A DNA stretch of 64,000 nt from Mugil cephalus. Its lineage: Eukaryota > Chordata > Actinopteri > Mugiliformes > Mugilidae. Each line of letters opens with the position of its first letter. The first letter of the stretch is position 1. Shown here piece after piece: positions 53,904 through 64,000 of this stretch. Location: assembly GCF_022458985.1 (NCBI RefSeq), contig NC_061789.1:20936357-21000356 (forward strand), in the 5' to 3' direction. Both the position numbers and the translations under genes were made by a program. A model generated the notes under the pieces. The model saw nothing but the letters and a program-made list of their open reading frames with translations. It did not search any database and was not told the DNA's origin.

Positions 53904-54374
53904 ATGAATGTGGATGTGGCCAAACCTGGAGCAAAGACTGGCATCATAGGTCCACTCCTAGCCGTTGGCCCTGGCTCCCCACCTAAGGCTGTACGAAAGT
54001 TCAAACAGAGAAACACCCGCCAGTTCAAGAGCAAGCCCCCTAAAAGGGGGGTCATTGGGTACGCTTCTTTCAAATAAAACTTCCAGTGTGTACAGTTTCG
54101 AACGTTTGAAACAAACTACAGTTTCCCCTTAATAAAGCTTGTGACTGTTTTTTCTTCACAAGCTTTGGAGAGGAGATCCCAGGAATGGAAGGGCTTGGCA
54201 CTGGTACGCAGAATTCGGACATTTTGAGTACAGCACTACTCAAGCCTACACACAACCTTTGCTCATTTCAAACAATTTTTGTTTCTTTCTGTTTTAGATA
54301 TCACAGTAATCTGCCCATGGGAAGCGTACAGCCACCTAGAGCTGCATGAACTAGCTCAGTATGGCATCATCTGA
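53904..54374 (+). CDS. pde6g: Photoreceptor cGMP phosphodiesterase PDE6 inhibitory gamma subunit
   Basis: Small inhibitor that holds PDE6 inactive in the dark and is released by transducin in photoreceptor outer segments. Coding exons: 53904-54058, 54163-54203, 54298-54374. Joined length is 273 nt, 90 aa (mammalian rod subunit 87). The central polycation [19 protein letters not shown] (residues 32-50) binds PDE6 catalytic subunits and transducin. [23 protein letters not shown] follows, and the C-terminus [12 protein letters not shown] is the part that plugs the catalytic pocket. The N-terminal 31 residues are unlike the usual gamma sequence: the conserved TPRKGPPKF region reads SPPKAVRKF here. 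The assignment to pde6g rather than pde6h rests mainly on neighbours (ccdc137, tspan10). Exon borders and phases are clean. A stray in-frame reading into intron 1 (YASFK) is not used. Confidence 0.9.
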
Positions 54375-54735
54375 ACCTCTTCTCTGTGAGATTATCGTCA
54401 TATTTACCAAAGGGAACCAACAGGGCAAATTCAACTGGAATTTGGAACTTGGATTATGAATACAAGATACTTTTGAGTGCAAACCTCCCACAAATATGTA
54501 ATATGTTAAATGTGATATGTGCCTGCATATTGTTGTTTATTTTGTTTTTGCATAAGAACTTCAACTTCCCACTAGTCCCTCAGAACTGAAGAAGCTATTC
54601 GGATGAGTGGTGAAACATCTTCAAGAAATTCTACAAATCCAGTTGCCTTTATTCAAAGCCTTTTGTATTTTTGCGTAAGACTTTTCATAATATTGATAAT
54701 AATAATAATTAATATTTATTATTATTAATAATAAT

Positions 54736-54741
54736 AATAAA
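54736..54741 (+). terminator. Candidate pde6g polyadenylation signal
   Basis: AATAAA within an AAT-rich tract, 362 nt past the pde6g stop. Confidence 0.45.
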
Positions 54742-54893
54742 AAAGAATACATGTATTTACAATTCCCATTTCAATTTAAAAGAGACGTTTAGACCAACCT
54801 ATTCAGGCTTTGTTGGGGGATAGGTGAAATATTATATAATTTTTTTTATGGGGTTTAAAACTTGATAAAAAAAAAAATCTTATTGAGTTTGAA

Positions 54894-54899
54894 TTTATT
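54894..54899 (-). terminator. Candidate tspan10 polyadenylation signal
   Basis: AATAAA on the minus strand, 61 nt past the tspan10 stop. The pde6g signal is 153 bp away on the other strand, so the two convergent transcripts nearly touch. Confidence 0.5.
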
Positions 54900-54959
54900 A
54901 TGAGACAAATAATACCAGGATTCAAAATCAGACATGACTGTTTCAATAGCATACTATAT

Positions 54960-56156
54960 TCATGACTTCATTATGTAAACTTTATGCCAATGGATTCTTT
55001 CCAACAATCGTGTAGTGATTAACAGAGTAAGAATCTGGACCCCGAGAACGACAATTGCAACTGTCCCTATGAGGCCCTCGTGCTGCACGATCCACCGAGA
55101 GATTCCCCCCAGACAGCCGCCCAGGAAGATCACACTCTGAGCAGTAAACTCATCTAGCGCCTGGGCTCCTACACCACACTGAGAGTTCCACACTGTGCCA
55201 TTCTCTAAAGGGTCCACACAACACGTTGCAGGGACACCACAGGCCAGCACTCCTGGAGCTGAGCAGTTGTAATATCTGAGGATTAAGAAACACAAATCCA
55301 ATGATATAGTAAGATATATATCATAACGAATACATCACAAAGCACTTAAAAAACAACAACAAAAAAAAAACAGTCTACTCACATGTTGTTCTCCCAGTCG
55401 CGGTAATTCTCTGCCCCACAGCACTGCAGATTTGACTGAATCTCATCTACAATGAATCTTAGGTCCAGATCATCTTGGTAGCGTGCCATGGCAATTAACA
55501 TACTCGACCGCAGAAATCCTTCTACCTGTTCTTGTAGACTATAGGCAATAATGGTGAGCAGCACCTGAGTTGTGATGAGCACCAGCACTGTGGCTGAGAA
55601 CAGCTTCAGTAAGAAGCAATTTTCTCTTAAGGCACCTACACAGCCTGATAGGCAGAGCATGGTTAGCAGGAGGCCTAAAGTCACAAGTATCAGCATTGGA
55701 TCAGTGCCAATACTCGCAATTTTCTCCTGAGCAAATGATTCTTTGTTGATGAGGCCCCACATACCAACACCAAGAACCATCAGGCCCAGGACTGTAAACA
55801 CCAGATTGCAGATTATTAGTAAATATTTTAGGACGTAGTCCATTAAAGAATAACTGTAATAGTGTTGGATCCTTGCGAGTGCCGGACTGTCCTGTCCATT
55901 GTTTGTGCCTGCTTGAAATTCAATAGATAGTTGGCCAGCCTCCTCCTCGTCAATATCCCTTTTTGCAGATTCTGTCTTTAGACACACAGGAATGCAACAG
56001 AAACAGTGTTCGGTCATCATAGGATCACATTATCCAGAAAGAAGCTTAACTTAGTAAAACACTTACTTTTGGCAAAAGTGGAGTGGACTCATTCTGGGTA
56101 CTGTCTTTCCTCGACCATGGCCAAGCAATCCTTCTCATTACCAAATATCTTTTCAT
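54960..56156 (-). CDS. tspan10: Tetraspanin-10 (oculospanin)
   Basis: Four-pass membrane protein of the TspanC8 group, which as a family control ADAM10 trafficking. In mammals TSPAN10 is expressed in retinal pigment epithelium and melanocytes. Coding exons: 56156-56067, 55975-55383, 55275-54960. Joined length is 999 nt, 332 aa (human about 355). The cytoplasmic N-terminus has ESTPLLPK, comparable to the human SPLL. TM1 is near 78-105, TM2 near 122-145, TM3 near 155-176, the large loop has CCG at 215-217 and PATCC at 243-247, and TM4 is near 295-318. YQDDLDLRF and QCCGAENYRDW match TSPAN10. The first exon was placed by its GTAAGT donor, by an in-phase join to ACA GAA, and by an in-frame stop upstream of the ATG. 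A Met further in (56020) belongs to intron sequence. Confidence 0.92.
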
Positions 56157-57125
56157 ATCGTCGGTCACTGGGAGATGAGCCTAGCCGTTCTTTTAGCTGT
56201 TCAAAATGAAACATGGGGAGATCATTTGCTTCAGTACAGAGAAGCATGTGAGCTGAGGTGGAGTAACCATTCCGTGTCTAGCCTCAGGCTGCTGTGAGGC
56301 GTAAGATTTCTTCATCATGTGAGAGTCACAGTGAGGGGATTTAGATGGTTATACCCCCCCCCTCCTCCCCTCAACACACACACACACATACTTAACCCTT
56401 AATATGCCTTGTACAGAAGTGTGTCCTCACTTTGCACAAATGTCTGCACTTTGACGGTGTAAAACTGCTCCTCGGAAAGATAACTGTACAACAGTTAAAG
56501 TCATAGACAAAATTACCAAGTGATTTTTACCTTTGACGGTATCTGACAGCAACTAATTAATCAACAAAAACATGTGTTAACAAGTTGTCAAAATGTGCAG
56601 GTCAGATTAATTCCAAAAATAACACACAGTAATTTAAAGAAATGATGTAGAACTATATCAGTTTCACTCTTAACTCATGAACAACACACTGACCATGCCA
56701 AAACAGGGAGGAATATTATTTTTCTACTTTAGGGTTGTGAAGGAAGTGAAGAAAACAAGTACAACCAAATTCATTCCTTTTTTGCTGTTAAATCCAGCTA
56801 AAATCCAGATGTGATTTACAAATGCTGGTTTACACGTAGCAACATACAAATTTCATTGATTTTCCCAGACTAGGCACAAAGGAGGGTTTTATTGGTCACA
56901 CAGTAGAGACTGCTAATAAAAACAACCTGCTCTGGTAACAGCCCTGCCAAATTTCCACCAATAACCTCAAAACAGTTCAGGAAGCCGTGCCTGATTTGGT
57001 GTTTGTAGATGGAAAATATTTCATTCTGTTTTAAAAGTTGATCAGTACAAATCCTTCTTGGTCATTTCACAGCAGCACTTTTAATCATATACAAGGACTT
57101 ATATTATCGAGAAAGTAAGTGATCC
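56157..57125. other. tspan10 upstream region, no gene seen
   Basis: Contains a C run and (CA)n at about 56355-56390. No coding exon is recognised. The next human gene in this block, NPLOC4, is not seen. Confidence 0.4.
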
Positions 57126-57129
57126 AACC

Positions 57130-57350
57130 TCCTTGAGGTTGGGGACAGGATTAGGGTTCAGGGTTAGGTTTAGGCAGAGGATAGGGTTAGGGTTCGCGTT
57201 GTTGACAAGAGCTCTACGGACAAGTTATGGGGTGAAGGAGGATCAAAGGGCCTAGGTTCTTGAGGTCAGAGAGAGGATAGGGTTAGGGGGTTAGGGGATC
57301 AGGGTTTAGGGTTATTTTTAGGAGGGGGAACAGGGTTAGGGTTGGGCTTA
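57130..57350. repeat. GGGTTAGG-rich degenerate repeat
   Basis: Many copies of GGGTTAGG/AGGGTT in irregular spacing (for example near 57175-57200, 57280-57345). Composition is like the minisatellite at 59880-60410. It is telomere-like in motif but not a clean hexamer array. Confidence 0.65.
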
Positions 57351-57509
57351 TTTTATTTTATTAATCTTTATTTAAAAGGGACAATACATACAGCATTGCC
57401 ACAAAGAAATAGAAAATATGATGCATACAAGACATCTAGCTTGAGTTCATTTACAGTCCCTGTCCCTGGTCAGGCTTTAAAGTAAGATACAATATTAGAC
57501 AATGACTTA

Positions 57510-57795
57510 CACTGCAAAAAAATCTAAATGTTACCAAGTATATTTGTCTCATTTCTAGTCAAAATATCTCATTACACTTAATATAAGACACAACTGCCTA
57601 ACAAGTACCATGATCAGTGAAAAATCAAACATCTTGTTTGAGTCATATGCCATATGAAACAAGCTTTTTTGACATTTGAAGGGGTTTTTAAGCTGCTGTG
57701 TTATTTACAAAAGATAAATCATCTTGTTTCAGGAATTAGACTTACTTGATTTAAGAAAATATATCTTGTTTATAGGAAGGCCTTAAGTTTCAACG
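57510..57795 (+). mobile_element. Non-autonomous DNA transposon/MITE-like sequence, left part
   Basis: Starts CACTGCAAAAAAATCTAAATG and continues ACCAAGTATATTTGTCTCATTTCTAG, then CTTGTTTCAGGAATTAGACTTACTTGATTT and CTTGTTTATAGGAAGGCCTTAAGTTTC. This layout matches from memory a common non-autonomous element of fish genomes. A segment at about 58690-58755 (GCAAGATAATTTCACTTGACAAGATTTCTTAAATTAAG) looks like its other half, so the copy may be split by later insertions. Confidence 0.45.
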
Positions 57796-58739
57796 GATTC
57801 TGACAAAAACTCATCAGACAGTGACTTTGTGGACTCTCTGCTGTTTGCCTTATGGTGATCACAAGACTAGAGATTCCCAGAATGTTGAAGTATTCCTTCA
57901 ATCAAAATAAAACTCCAATCAAATGGAATAAAATACAATTATACACAAATCCAGGATTTTTTAATGTTCTTTTACATAAAATTAATGTCTGCCATAAAGC
58001 CCTGTTTTGGAAATGGTAGCAGTCTATGGTTCAGCAGTGGTCAGGCTGTCCTGCTATTTAACCTTACTGCGCAGCCCTCATTAAAGATTAAACGGAAATG
58101 AGAGATGGCACACTCCATGGCTATTTCCATCTCTGAAAAATAACGTGTTTTATTCAGAATCTAAGTGAGCATAATACATTCACCTAATTTTTTTAAGAAG
58201 TGAGACATCTCACTTTTTTATTGTGTCGTTGAAAGTTGGACATGCGTAGTAGCGAACACAAAGACCAAGAACAACAGCATCTTTGGACTCTTTAGTTATG
58301 TTTGCGATTTGAGTTCTGAAGGTAAGGAGTTCCATAGGTGTGTACCATGCACTGAGAGGGATGATTGGCCAAATGTCGTCCTCTTTGAATTTTACAGATT
58401 TGCTTGGTGGTGCTCTGTTGTTGTCTTTCAGTCGTCTGTCTTAACAAAAATGTGAGACATCGCTTGTGGAGCCACTCCATTTTTACGCTTAAAAACAACT
58501 TTCAAAATAAAGAATTTTATAAAATTGGAAAAAGTCAACCTATTGTATTTCTCAATAATTTTGCAATGGTGCTATTTTTGTGGCCTCTGATCTAAAATCA
58601 GAGGGTTAAGAGTTTTGGCAGGATTACATACTGACAGAATATTGGGTCAAGGAGACAAACACTAAATCTGAGGGAAAAGGGGAAAAAAAAGTGAAATTAT
58701 CTGTCCATGCAGCAAGATAATTTCACTTGACAAGATTTC

Positions 58740-58820
58740 TTAAATTAAGCCCGATAAAGCGTCTTGAGATAATTTGTATTGTTATTGACGCTAATAAAAT
58801 TGAATTGAGTTGAGTTATTC
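58740..58820 (+). repeat. LINE 3' tail
   Basis: AAAGCGTCTTGAGATAATTTGTATTG, a CGCTAATAAAATTGAATTGAG block and short TTGAG repeats, the usual 3' end of fish L2/Rex-type LINEs. No coding part is attached. Confidence 0.55.
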
Positions 58821-59039
58821 AACCACTGACAATGCACTGTAATTCAGAGCACAGATGGATACACAGTAATTCAAGTTCAGGCAGTAAAAAAACAACATAC
58901 ATTTTGAACATCTATGAAGCATGTTAGGTTTAAACCAGGTTAGGTTTAGTGTAAATCAAGGGTTAGGGTCAGGGTAATCTTAGGATTAAACCCAGAGTTA
59001 GGGTCAATGAGGCAATGAGTCAAAGGCTCAAGCTGCGTG

Positions 59040-59830
59040 GCCGCACAATCGTAGGAGTGGTCTCCTCCCGCTAACCCCAACAGACCTTCCCGAGGTTCCG
59101 AAGAGGTAGTTGAAAGCCATGCTCCTTGAAGTGCTGGACCAGGTGGGTACCTCCTTTTCTGCCGGTTCTACTGACAGTGAGTATCGGGAGCCAAACCTAT
59201 CATATGTCTTTTACGTGGTGTTCAGAAGGTTCTGTGGCAAATCTTGTGGTGGATTAATTGGTGATTTGGATAGACTATCGAAAAACATTTTCCCACACAG
59301 TATTCCCTTTCAATGGTCTCCACTCCTAGATGTGTCCTTTAAGTCTTAGAGGATGAACCAGCTCCTGTTCTAGTGTCTTCCAGGGTGAGGCTACTCCTGC
59401 ATCAAGCCAGTGTTTAAGGGAACGCAGTACGAACGCCCAATGATATAACTTAAAGTTTGGGCAAGTCCAACAACCCTGTGGTTTGTCACGCTGTAATGCT
59501 GACCATTTAATGCAAGGTTTATTCCCATTTCAAATTAACTTTTTAAGTTTTGAGTCGAGTTTCTGCCAAAACCCCACTGGGGTTGGAAAGGGAGCATAGA
59601 GCTCACAAAGTTTATGCGTGGAAGCACATTAATTTTGATAGTAGCTACACAGGCAGGCATTGATAAAGGGAGTGTTGCCCATCACTCAAGGTCATCTTCA
59701 ACTTTCTTCAAAATGGATGAGTAGTTATCTTTTGCTATTGCCTGGATATAGGAACTGATTTCTATACCTACTGCCTTTTGCGCCAAAGAGATAAACAAGT
59801 GTGTCGTCAGCATACATTGAAATGGAATGT
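59040..59830 (-). mobile_element. L1-type LINE reverse transcriptase fragment
   Basis: On the minus strand, from about 59825 downwards, the catalytic motif SMYADDTLVYLFG is encoded (59803-59814 is YADD). It is followed in shifted frames by ILKKVEDDLE, WATLPLSMPACVATIKINVLPR, KLKKLI-NGNKPCIKW and CPNFKLYHWAFVLRSLKHW. These blocks occur in the same order in L1/Tx1-type ORF2 after the RT palm. Stops and frameshifts show it is dead. The 5' part would lie beyond 59830 but is replaced by minisatellite sequence. Confidence 0.75.
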
Positions 59831-59879
59831 GATGTGGACCCTATTTAAATTGGAATAACCAATGTGCTTTGTCGTATGT

Positions 59880-60410
59880 ATGGGGTTAGGGTTAGGTTTG
59901 GGGTTAAGAGTTGTGGTAGGATCAGATAGCACTGGCCTACTGACAGGATATGGGGTCAGGGAGAATGAAAAGCATTATTTTCCTTCAGCCCCTTGAGGTT
60001 GGAGGAGGGTAAGGATTGGGGTTAGGTTTAGAGGGAGAGGATTGGGGTTAACGTTAGGGTTAGGGTTAAGCTTTTTGATAGGATTACATAGCATTGACAC
60101 ACTGACAGGATATGGGGTCAGGGAGAATGAAAACCATTATTTTCAGCCCCTTGAGGTCGGGTTAAGGATTGGGGTTAGGTTTAGAGGGAAAGGATTGGGG
60201 TTAGCGTTAGGGTTGGGGTTAAGCTTTCTGATAGGATTACATAGCATTGACACACTGACAGGATATGGGGTCAGGGAGAATGAAAACTATTATTTTCAGA
60301 CCCTTGAGGTCGGGTTAAGGATTGCGGTTAGGGTTGGAGTAGATTTGGATGGCACTGTCCTACTGAGAGTATATGGGGTCAGGGACAGTCAAAGCCATTC
60401 TTTTTCTCCC
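59880..60410. repeat. Minisatellite with 153-162 bp units rich in GGGTTAGG
   Basis: The block GGATTACATAGCATTGACACACTGACAGGATATGGGGTCAGGG recurs at 60081 and 60234 (153 bp apart), with an older copy beginning at 59919 (162 bp before 60081) and a partial one near 60350. Each unit includes a GGATTGGGGTTAGG part and a CCCCTTGAGGTCGGG part. The repetition creates a spurious repeated open frame (60042-60437). Confidence 0.85.
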
Positions 60411-60809
60411 CAGGGCCATAATGCCAAGGAATGGTAAAGTTTGAAAACCCTGAGAATATCCATAAAATAAAAAGATTTTAAAACAAAAAAGTTTGCGGTA
60501 TATTGAAGTAACATGATGAGGAGGTGGCGGGGAAAAGGTAAGAAGGAAGGAGGACCCTCCATTAGCCAGACTGTCCCCAGTCCAAGTGTTTAGCCAGGGT
60601 TAAGTTTACTATAGTAAGTGTCATAAAACACATATCATCAGTGCCTAATAAAAGAAGTGCTTAAGAACACAAGCACTCACAAACAGGTCATTATAAAATT
60701 TGTAAAAAGGGGCTAGAAACACAGCGAATTTGCTCACAAGGATTGGGGTCCACCACGGATAAAGGGGGTTAGGGTTAGGGCAAAGGAGGGGTTAGGGCTA
60801 GGGGAAGGG

Positions 60810-60810
<1 letters not shown>

Positions 60811-60884
<74 letters not shown>

Positions 60885-60891
60885 CACACAG
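60811..60891. repeat. (CA)n microsatellite
   Basis: About 80 bases of CA with two CG interruptions. Read on the other strand it produces a meaningless Cys-Val open frame. Confidence 0.97.
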
Positions 60892-63085
60892 CACAGTAGG
60901 ATGCACAGAGACAGAGAATGTTGCAGAGACCCAAACTACATGCACTGGGTAAGGAAAATAAGTGAAAGAAAACAGAATTCCCATCTGTAGTCAAAACTGA
61001 TACTATTTTCCTGTGGTTGGCACCATCTTGTTAGTTTGAAGCCAGAGTCTGCGCAGTACTGTCCAAGAGTGGAGCCACATAGAGCCACGTTATAGATGAC
61101 CACACATTATGGTTCAGATGAACTATGCAATGAGGACAGGATTTCTACTGTCGTTTTGCATACAGACTCATATTTTTTTTATTATTTAATGTATGGTTAA
61201 TTCTTTATTATTGTTTTCTCCCTGTCAGACTAATCACTGTTTGTTGAAAGTCATCTCGAAAAACTATGGAAACATGAGAATCCTCAAGGCGCACCTCATT
61301 ATGTTTTTACCATCCTCTCAACATTACACATTACACTCTGAGAAAGTGATTATGAACTGACGACTGTGAGTCAATAACAAGCAACATGTGACAATGAATT
61401 AAAAAAACAGAAAGAGGCCTGGTTATCTCACTCTCTGGCTCTGAAGGACCACTGGTGTCATTCTTTCCTCTGGCTGAGGTAGACTGAGCTGGAAAGAAAT
61501 CAGTGAACCACTACACAAATAGTCTGATGGTTAAGGTTAGTTCATAAATGTATTTATTTATATTGATGTGTATTGATGGAAGAAAAATTAATTGTTCTGT
61601 GTCAAGCTCACTCAAACTCACTGTGGATTTTTCTCGACAAGAGTTTTTGGAGTTTTGACAGAAATGAAAGCTTACGGTCCCCATGCACAGCATAATCAGA
61701 GGTGAAAAGCAAAGTAGTTGCTTTTTGCATTTTCTTTTATTTTTTTAACTGATACTCATACAACATTTCCTTTCTCAGGTAACTGCCAATGTATTTATTT
61801 GGCAGCTGCTGTGTTTTTTGTTGTTGTTGTTGTTTTTATCATGGCCAAGAGACAAAATGAGAATTAAGCATGTACATTTTACATGTTAAAAATGGCCCCT
61901 GATATTTCTAGACTACAATACAATAAATACAGCATTATATTCTATAATATACACATATATCTGCAGATATATCAGTCTCCTGGTTTTAAATTGTGGAATA
62001 ATAATGGGGAAAGTCCTGCTTGCAAAACTCAGGAGAACTGTCAAAAGATTCATGGTACTTTGAATGGTTGCTGAGAGAATCATGTTTTTTTTTAAACAAA
62101 TCTCTGTTTCCTTATTCATAAATCTTCATAAATCTGTTATAGATGGGATCAAACATCATTTAACTCCTACTGTTTGAACAGAAGCCAACGTCTTCTGAAG
62201 CTGAAGATGTATGGTAGAGATGGCATTATGTTGATTTTACGTAAAGTCATACAGGATGTCTGTTTGCTGGCGAGTTTATTGGTAGCACAGGTGGCAGGGA
62301 CCACTGCCCGGTAAAATTCCTTTTCAGCAGCAATTGGCTTGCCTCAGCTCATATATCACAGAAACTATCTGCAGACTTCAACTTAAGAAGCAGCACAATC
62401 TTTGAAATGGAATAAGTGACTGATTTTAAATTGAGTAGAGCTTAAAAAATGTGTGAAAAGGTATTTAATTTCAGAGTCAATTCAATTTCAATACTTAAAC
62501 TTGTCCAACATTTAAAAATTAGGGAAAACGTGATATTTAATAAAGTACGTACTGAACTGACTTCATTTATCTGCGTTTTGGGTCCAGGTCACCTGTCCAA
62601 AAACTGTTCAGAATGCTAAATGAAACTAAATACATGTTTACCTTCATTAAGTAATCAGATTGTTTCCACAAATTTTATCAGAAGTATTAAGGACGGATTA
62701 ATGTCAAACTGAGTGATCTACAATGCCACTCTAAAGTATTTGCAGAATTTTCTGAATGGAGTCCTGACAGTAGACCAGGGGTCTTCAATGTTTTTCAGGC
62801 CAAGGACCCCCAACATATAATATTAATAAATGCACTATAACCTTTACACCTTAACAGGTGGACTTAATTTGACTTTATCTAAACTGTTGAATGCACATGT
62901 CAAACTGTTCAGTGTTTCAGTACGTATTGCAAAACATGCTCTTTTATAACAAGGTGATTAACTGCAAAAACCAAAACAAGTGTCTAATCCATGAATTGAC
63001 TACTAAATGTTCTGGTCCAATGACAATTTGTATTTAAACAAGCCTCCTCATTATCCTGTTCAAATTTTGACATCATGTGACCAAG
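60892..63085. other. Intergenic, no gene seen
   Basis: AT-rich sequence, including (TTG)n near 61812-61835. No coding exon or named repeat is recognised. Confidence 0.4.
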
Positions 63086-63089
63086 AAAA

Positions 63090-63590
63090 CACCTAACAAT
63101 TGATCAATGCCATTTGGCCATTGCGAGGCTTCAAGCAGGATATTCTCAGAGTTACCACTGAGCCCAGAGTGTCACAGAGTGTCATCAGCAGGTTGCAAGA
63201 GAGACAGAGAGAGACTGGAAGAGTCACAGAAAGGCATAGAAGTGGACATCCTTTGGCCACATCCCATGCTGATGACCTCATCACTCAACTCCAGGCACGT
63301 TTAAGAGAGATGAGAGGCACCAAAGTGTCACGTCAGACCATTCCAAAACCGCTTCCATCAGGATGGTCTGCATGCTACACGATGTGCAAGGGTAAATGAC
63401 CACTACCAGGCATCATGGTCTTGCAGGGGCCAGGAAGCATTTGCGCTGGACGAGGAACCAGTGGGCCTCAGTGCTGCTCTCTGAAGAAAGCTGATTCACA
63501 CTAAGTAGAAATGATGGCCGGCAACACTATTGGAGGCGTAAAGGCATCTGTTGCGAGCAAATGTGGAGTGGTGGAGTTTTTTTATTCAAG
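63090..63590 (+). mobile_element. Tc1-like transposase fragment (third coding lineage)
   Basis: The plus strand reads RVSQSVISRLQERQRETGRVTERHRSGHPLATSHADD, LQARLREMRGTKVSRQTI and, in another frame, GRKHLRWTRNQWASVLL. These are the helix-turn-helix region, the linker and the start of the catalytic domain of a Tc1-family transposase. The catalytic Asp, Asp and Glu motifs are not intact and TIRs are not seen. The type differs from the elements at 6143 and 42514. Confidence 0.75.
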
Positions 63591-64000
63591 AAAATCAATC
63601 ATATTTTGTACATACCTGTGAGGTATCTAGTGTGACCCAAAATGTCTCCAATAACATCTCTATACACTCTATACCTACTGTATTTTAAAGTTGTCCAGAA
63701 ACTCTAGTTTTACAATTTCTAGTCTAGACTAGTGTTAAATATTCTCTAAATCTAGTCTTTTATTAGGACAATCAACACGTGTTTAATTCTATCATCTTCA
63801 TCAGCTCTCTTGGTTCAGGATAGGCAAGGAGACTACTGTGATAGTTCAACACATGTTGAACAGATTCTATTACAGTAGGCAGTAAGAATGTTATGCAGGA
63901 GCCATACAGCTACATCAAACACTGGATTAGAGCCCAAAGGGAGTTCATTTGCCGTAAACCACTGAAGCAGCTGCAAGACATGTGAGATAGAGGATCATCA
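63591..64000. other. Intergenic, no gene seen
   Basis: No exon or named repeat is recognised at the window edge. Confidence 0.4.

Noticed and set aside
55976-56020. tspan10 start at the Met near 56020
   Set aside because: A good acceptor (CTAAAG) at 55976 and an in-phase upstream exon with a GTAAGT donor show that this Met lies in intron 1.
57130-57350. Interstitial telomere array
   Set aside because: TTAGGG-like motifs are irregular and mixed with other sequence; not a tandem hexamer array.
60042-60437. Open frame of 131 codons with an internally repeated peptide
   Set aside because: Produced by the tandem minisatellite unit; no start context, no homology.
60734-60994. Cys-Val-rich open frame
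   Set aside because: Translation of the (CA)n microsatellite.

Overview
The window is nuclear DNA of a vertebrate, almost certainly a ray-finned (teleost-type) fish. The genes have short, well-spliced exons and are vertebrate orthologues. The repeats are typical of fish: several unrelated Tc1-like transposons, L2/Rex1-like and L1-like LINE pieces, and long CA microsatellites. No bacterial, viral or CRISPR features are seen. The species cannot be named from the sequence.

Seven protein genes can be read exon by exon. In order they are kcnj2 (+, 1179-2495; Kir2.1 inward-rectifier potassium channel, coding region in one exon), map2k6 (-, 30646-21342; MKK6, 12 coding exons, 336 aa), btbd17 (-, 35825-32723; 3 coding exons, 484 aa, N-terminal hydrophobic segment), gprc5c (+, 40467-42327; orphan class C GPCR, 3 coding exons, 388 aa), ccdc137 (-, 50255-47259; 6 coding exons, 276 aa), pde6g-like (+, 53904-54374; photoreceptor PDE6 inhibitory subunit, 3 coding exons, 90 aa) and tspan10 (-, 56156-54960; oculospanin, 3 coding exons, 332 aa). 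Every junction proposed uses GT-AG and keeps the reading frame, and the summed coding lengths close on a stop codon.

All seven have human orthologues on the long arm of chromosome 17, where they fall in three groups: KCNJ2/MAP2K6, BTBD17/GPRC5C and CCDC137/PDE6G/TSPAN10. Here the groups are packed into 56 kb. The human neighbours KCNJ16, GPR142 and OXLD1 are not visible in the matching gaps. The genes do not form one pathway. pde6g and tspan10 are both eye-associated and converge tail to tail 585 bp apart.

The rest is introns, UTRs and mobile-element debris. A Tc1-like element with intact 202-bp inverted repeats (42514-44115) lies 186 bp past the gprc5c stop. A decayed Tc1-like element (about 6143-8916) contains an L2-type LINE. 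Four more Tc1-like relics belong to other lineages (17418-18047, 37540-37865, 46462-46700, 63090-63590). LINE debris includes an RNase H fragment (31441-31745), a LINE 3' part (51700-52640) and an L1-type RT C-terminus (59040-59830). A GGGTTAGG-rich minisatellite with 153-162 bp units lies at 59880-60410. No new multi-gene system was found. The most unusual signals are a 22-nt perfect inverted repeat flanking the kcnj2 coding region, the Tc1 insertion beside gprc5c, a divergent PDE6 gamma N-terminal half, and a CpG-rich island in map2k6 intron 1.
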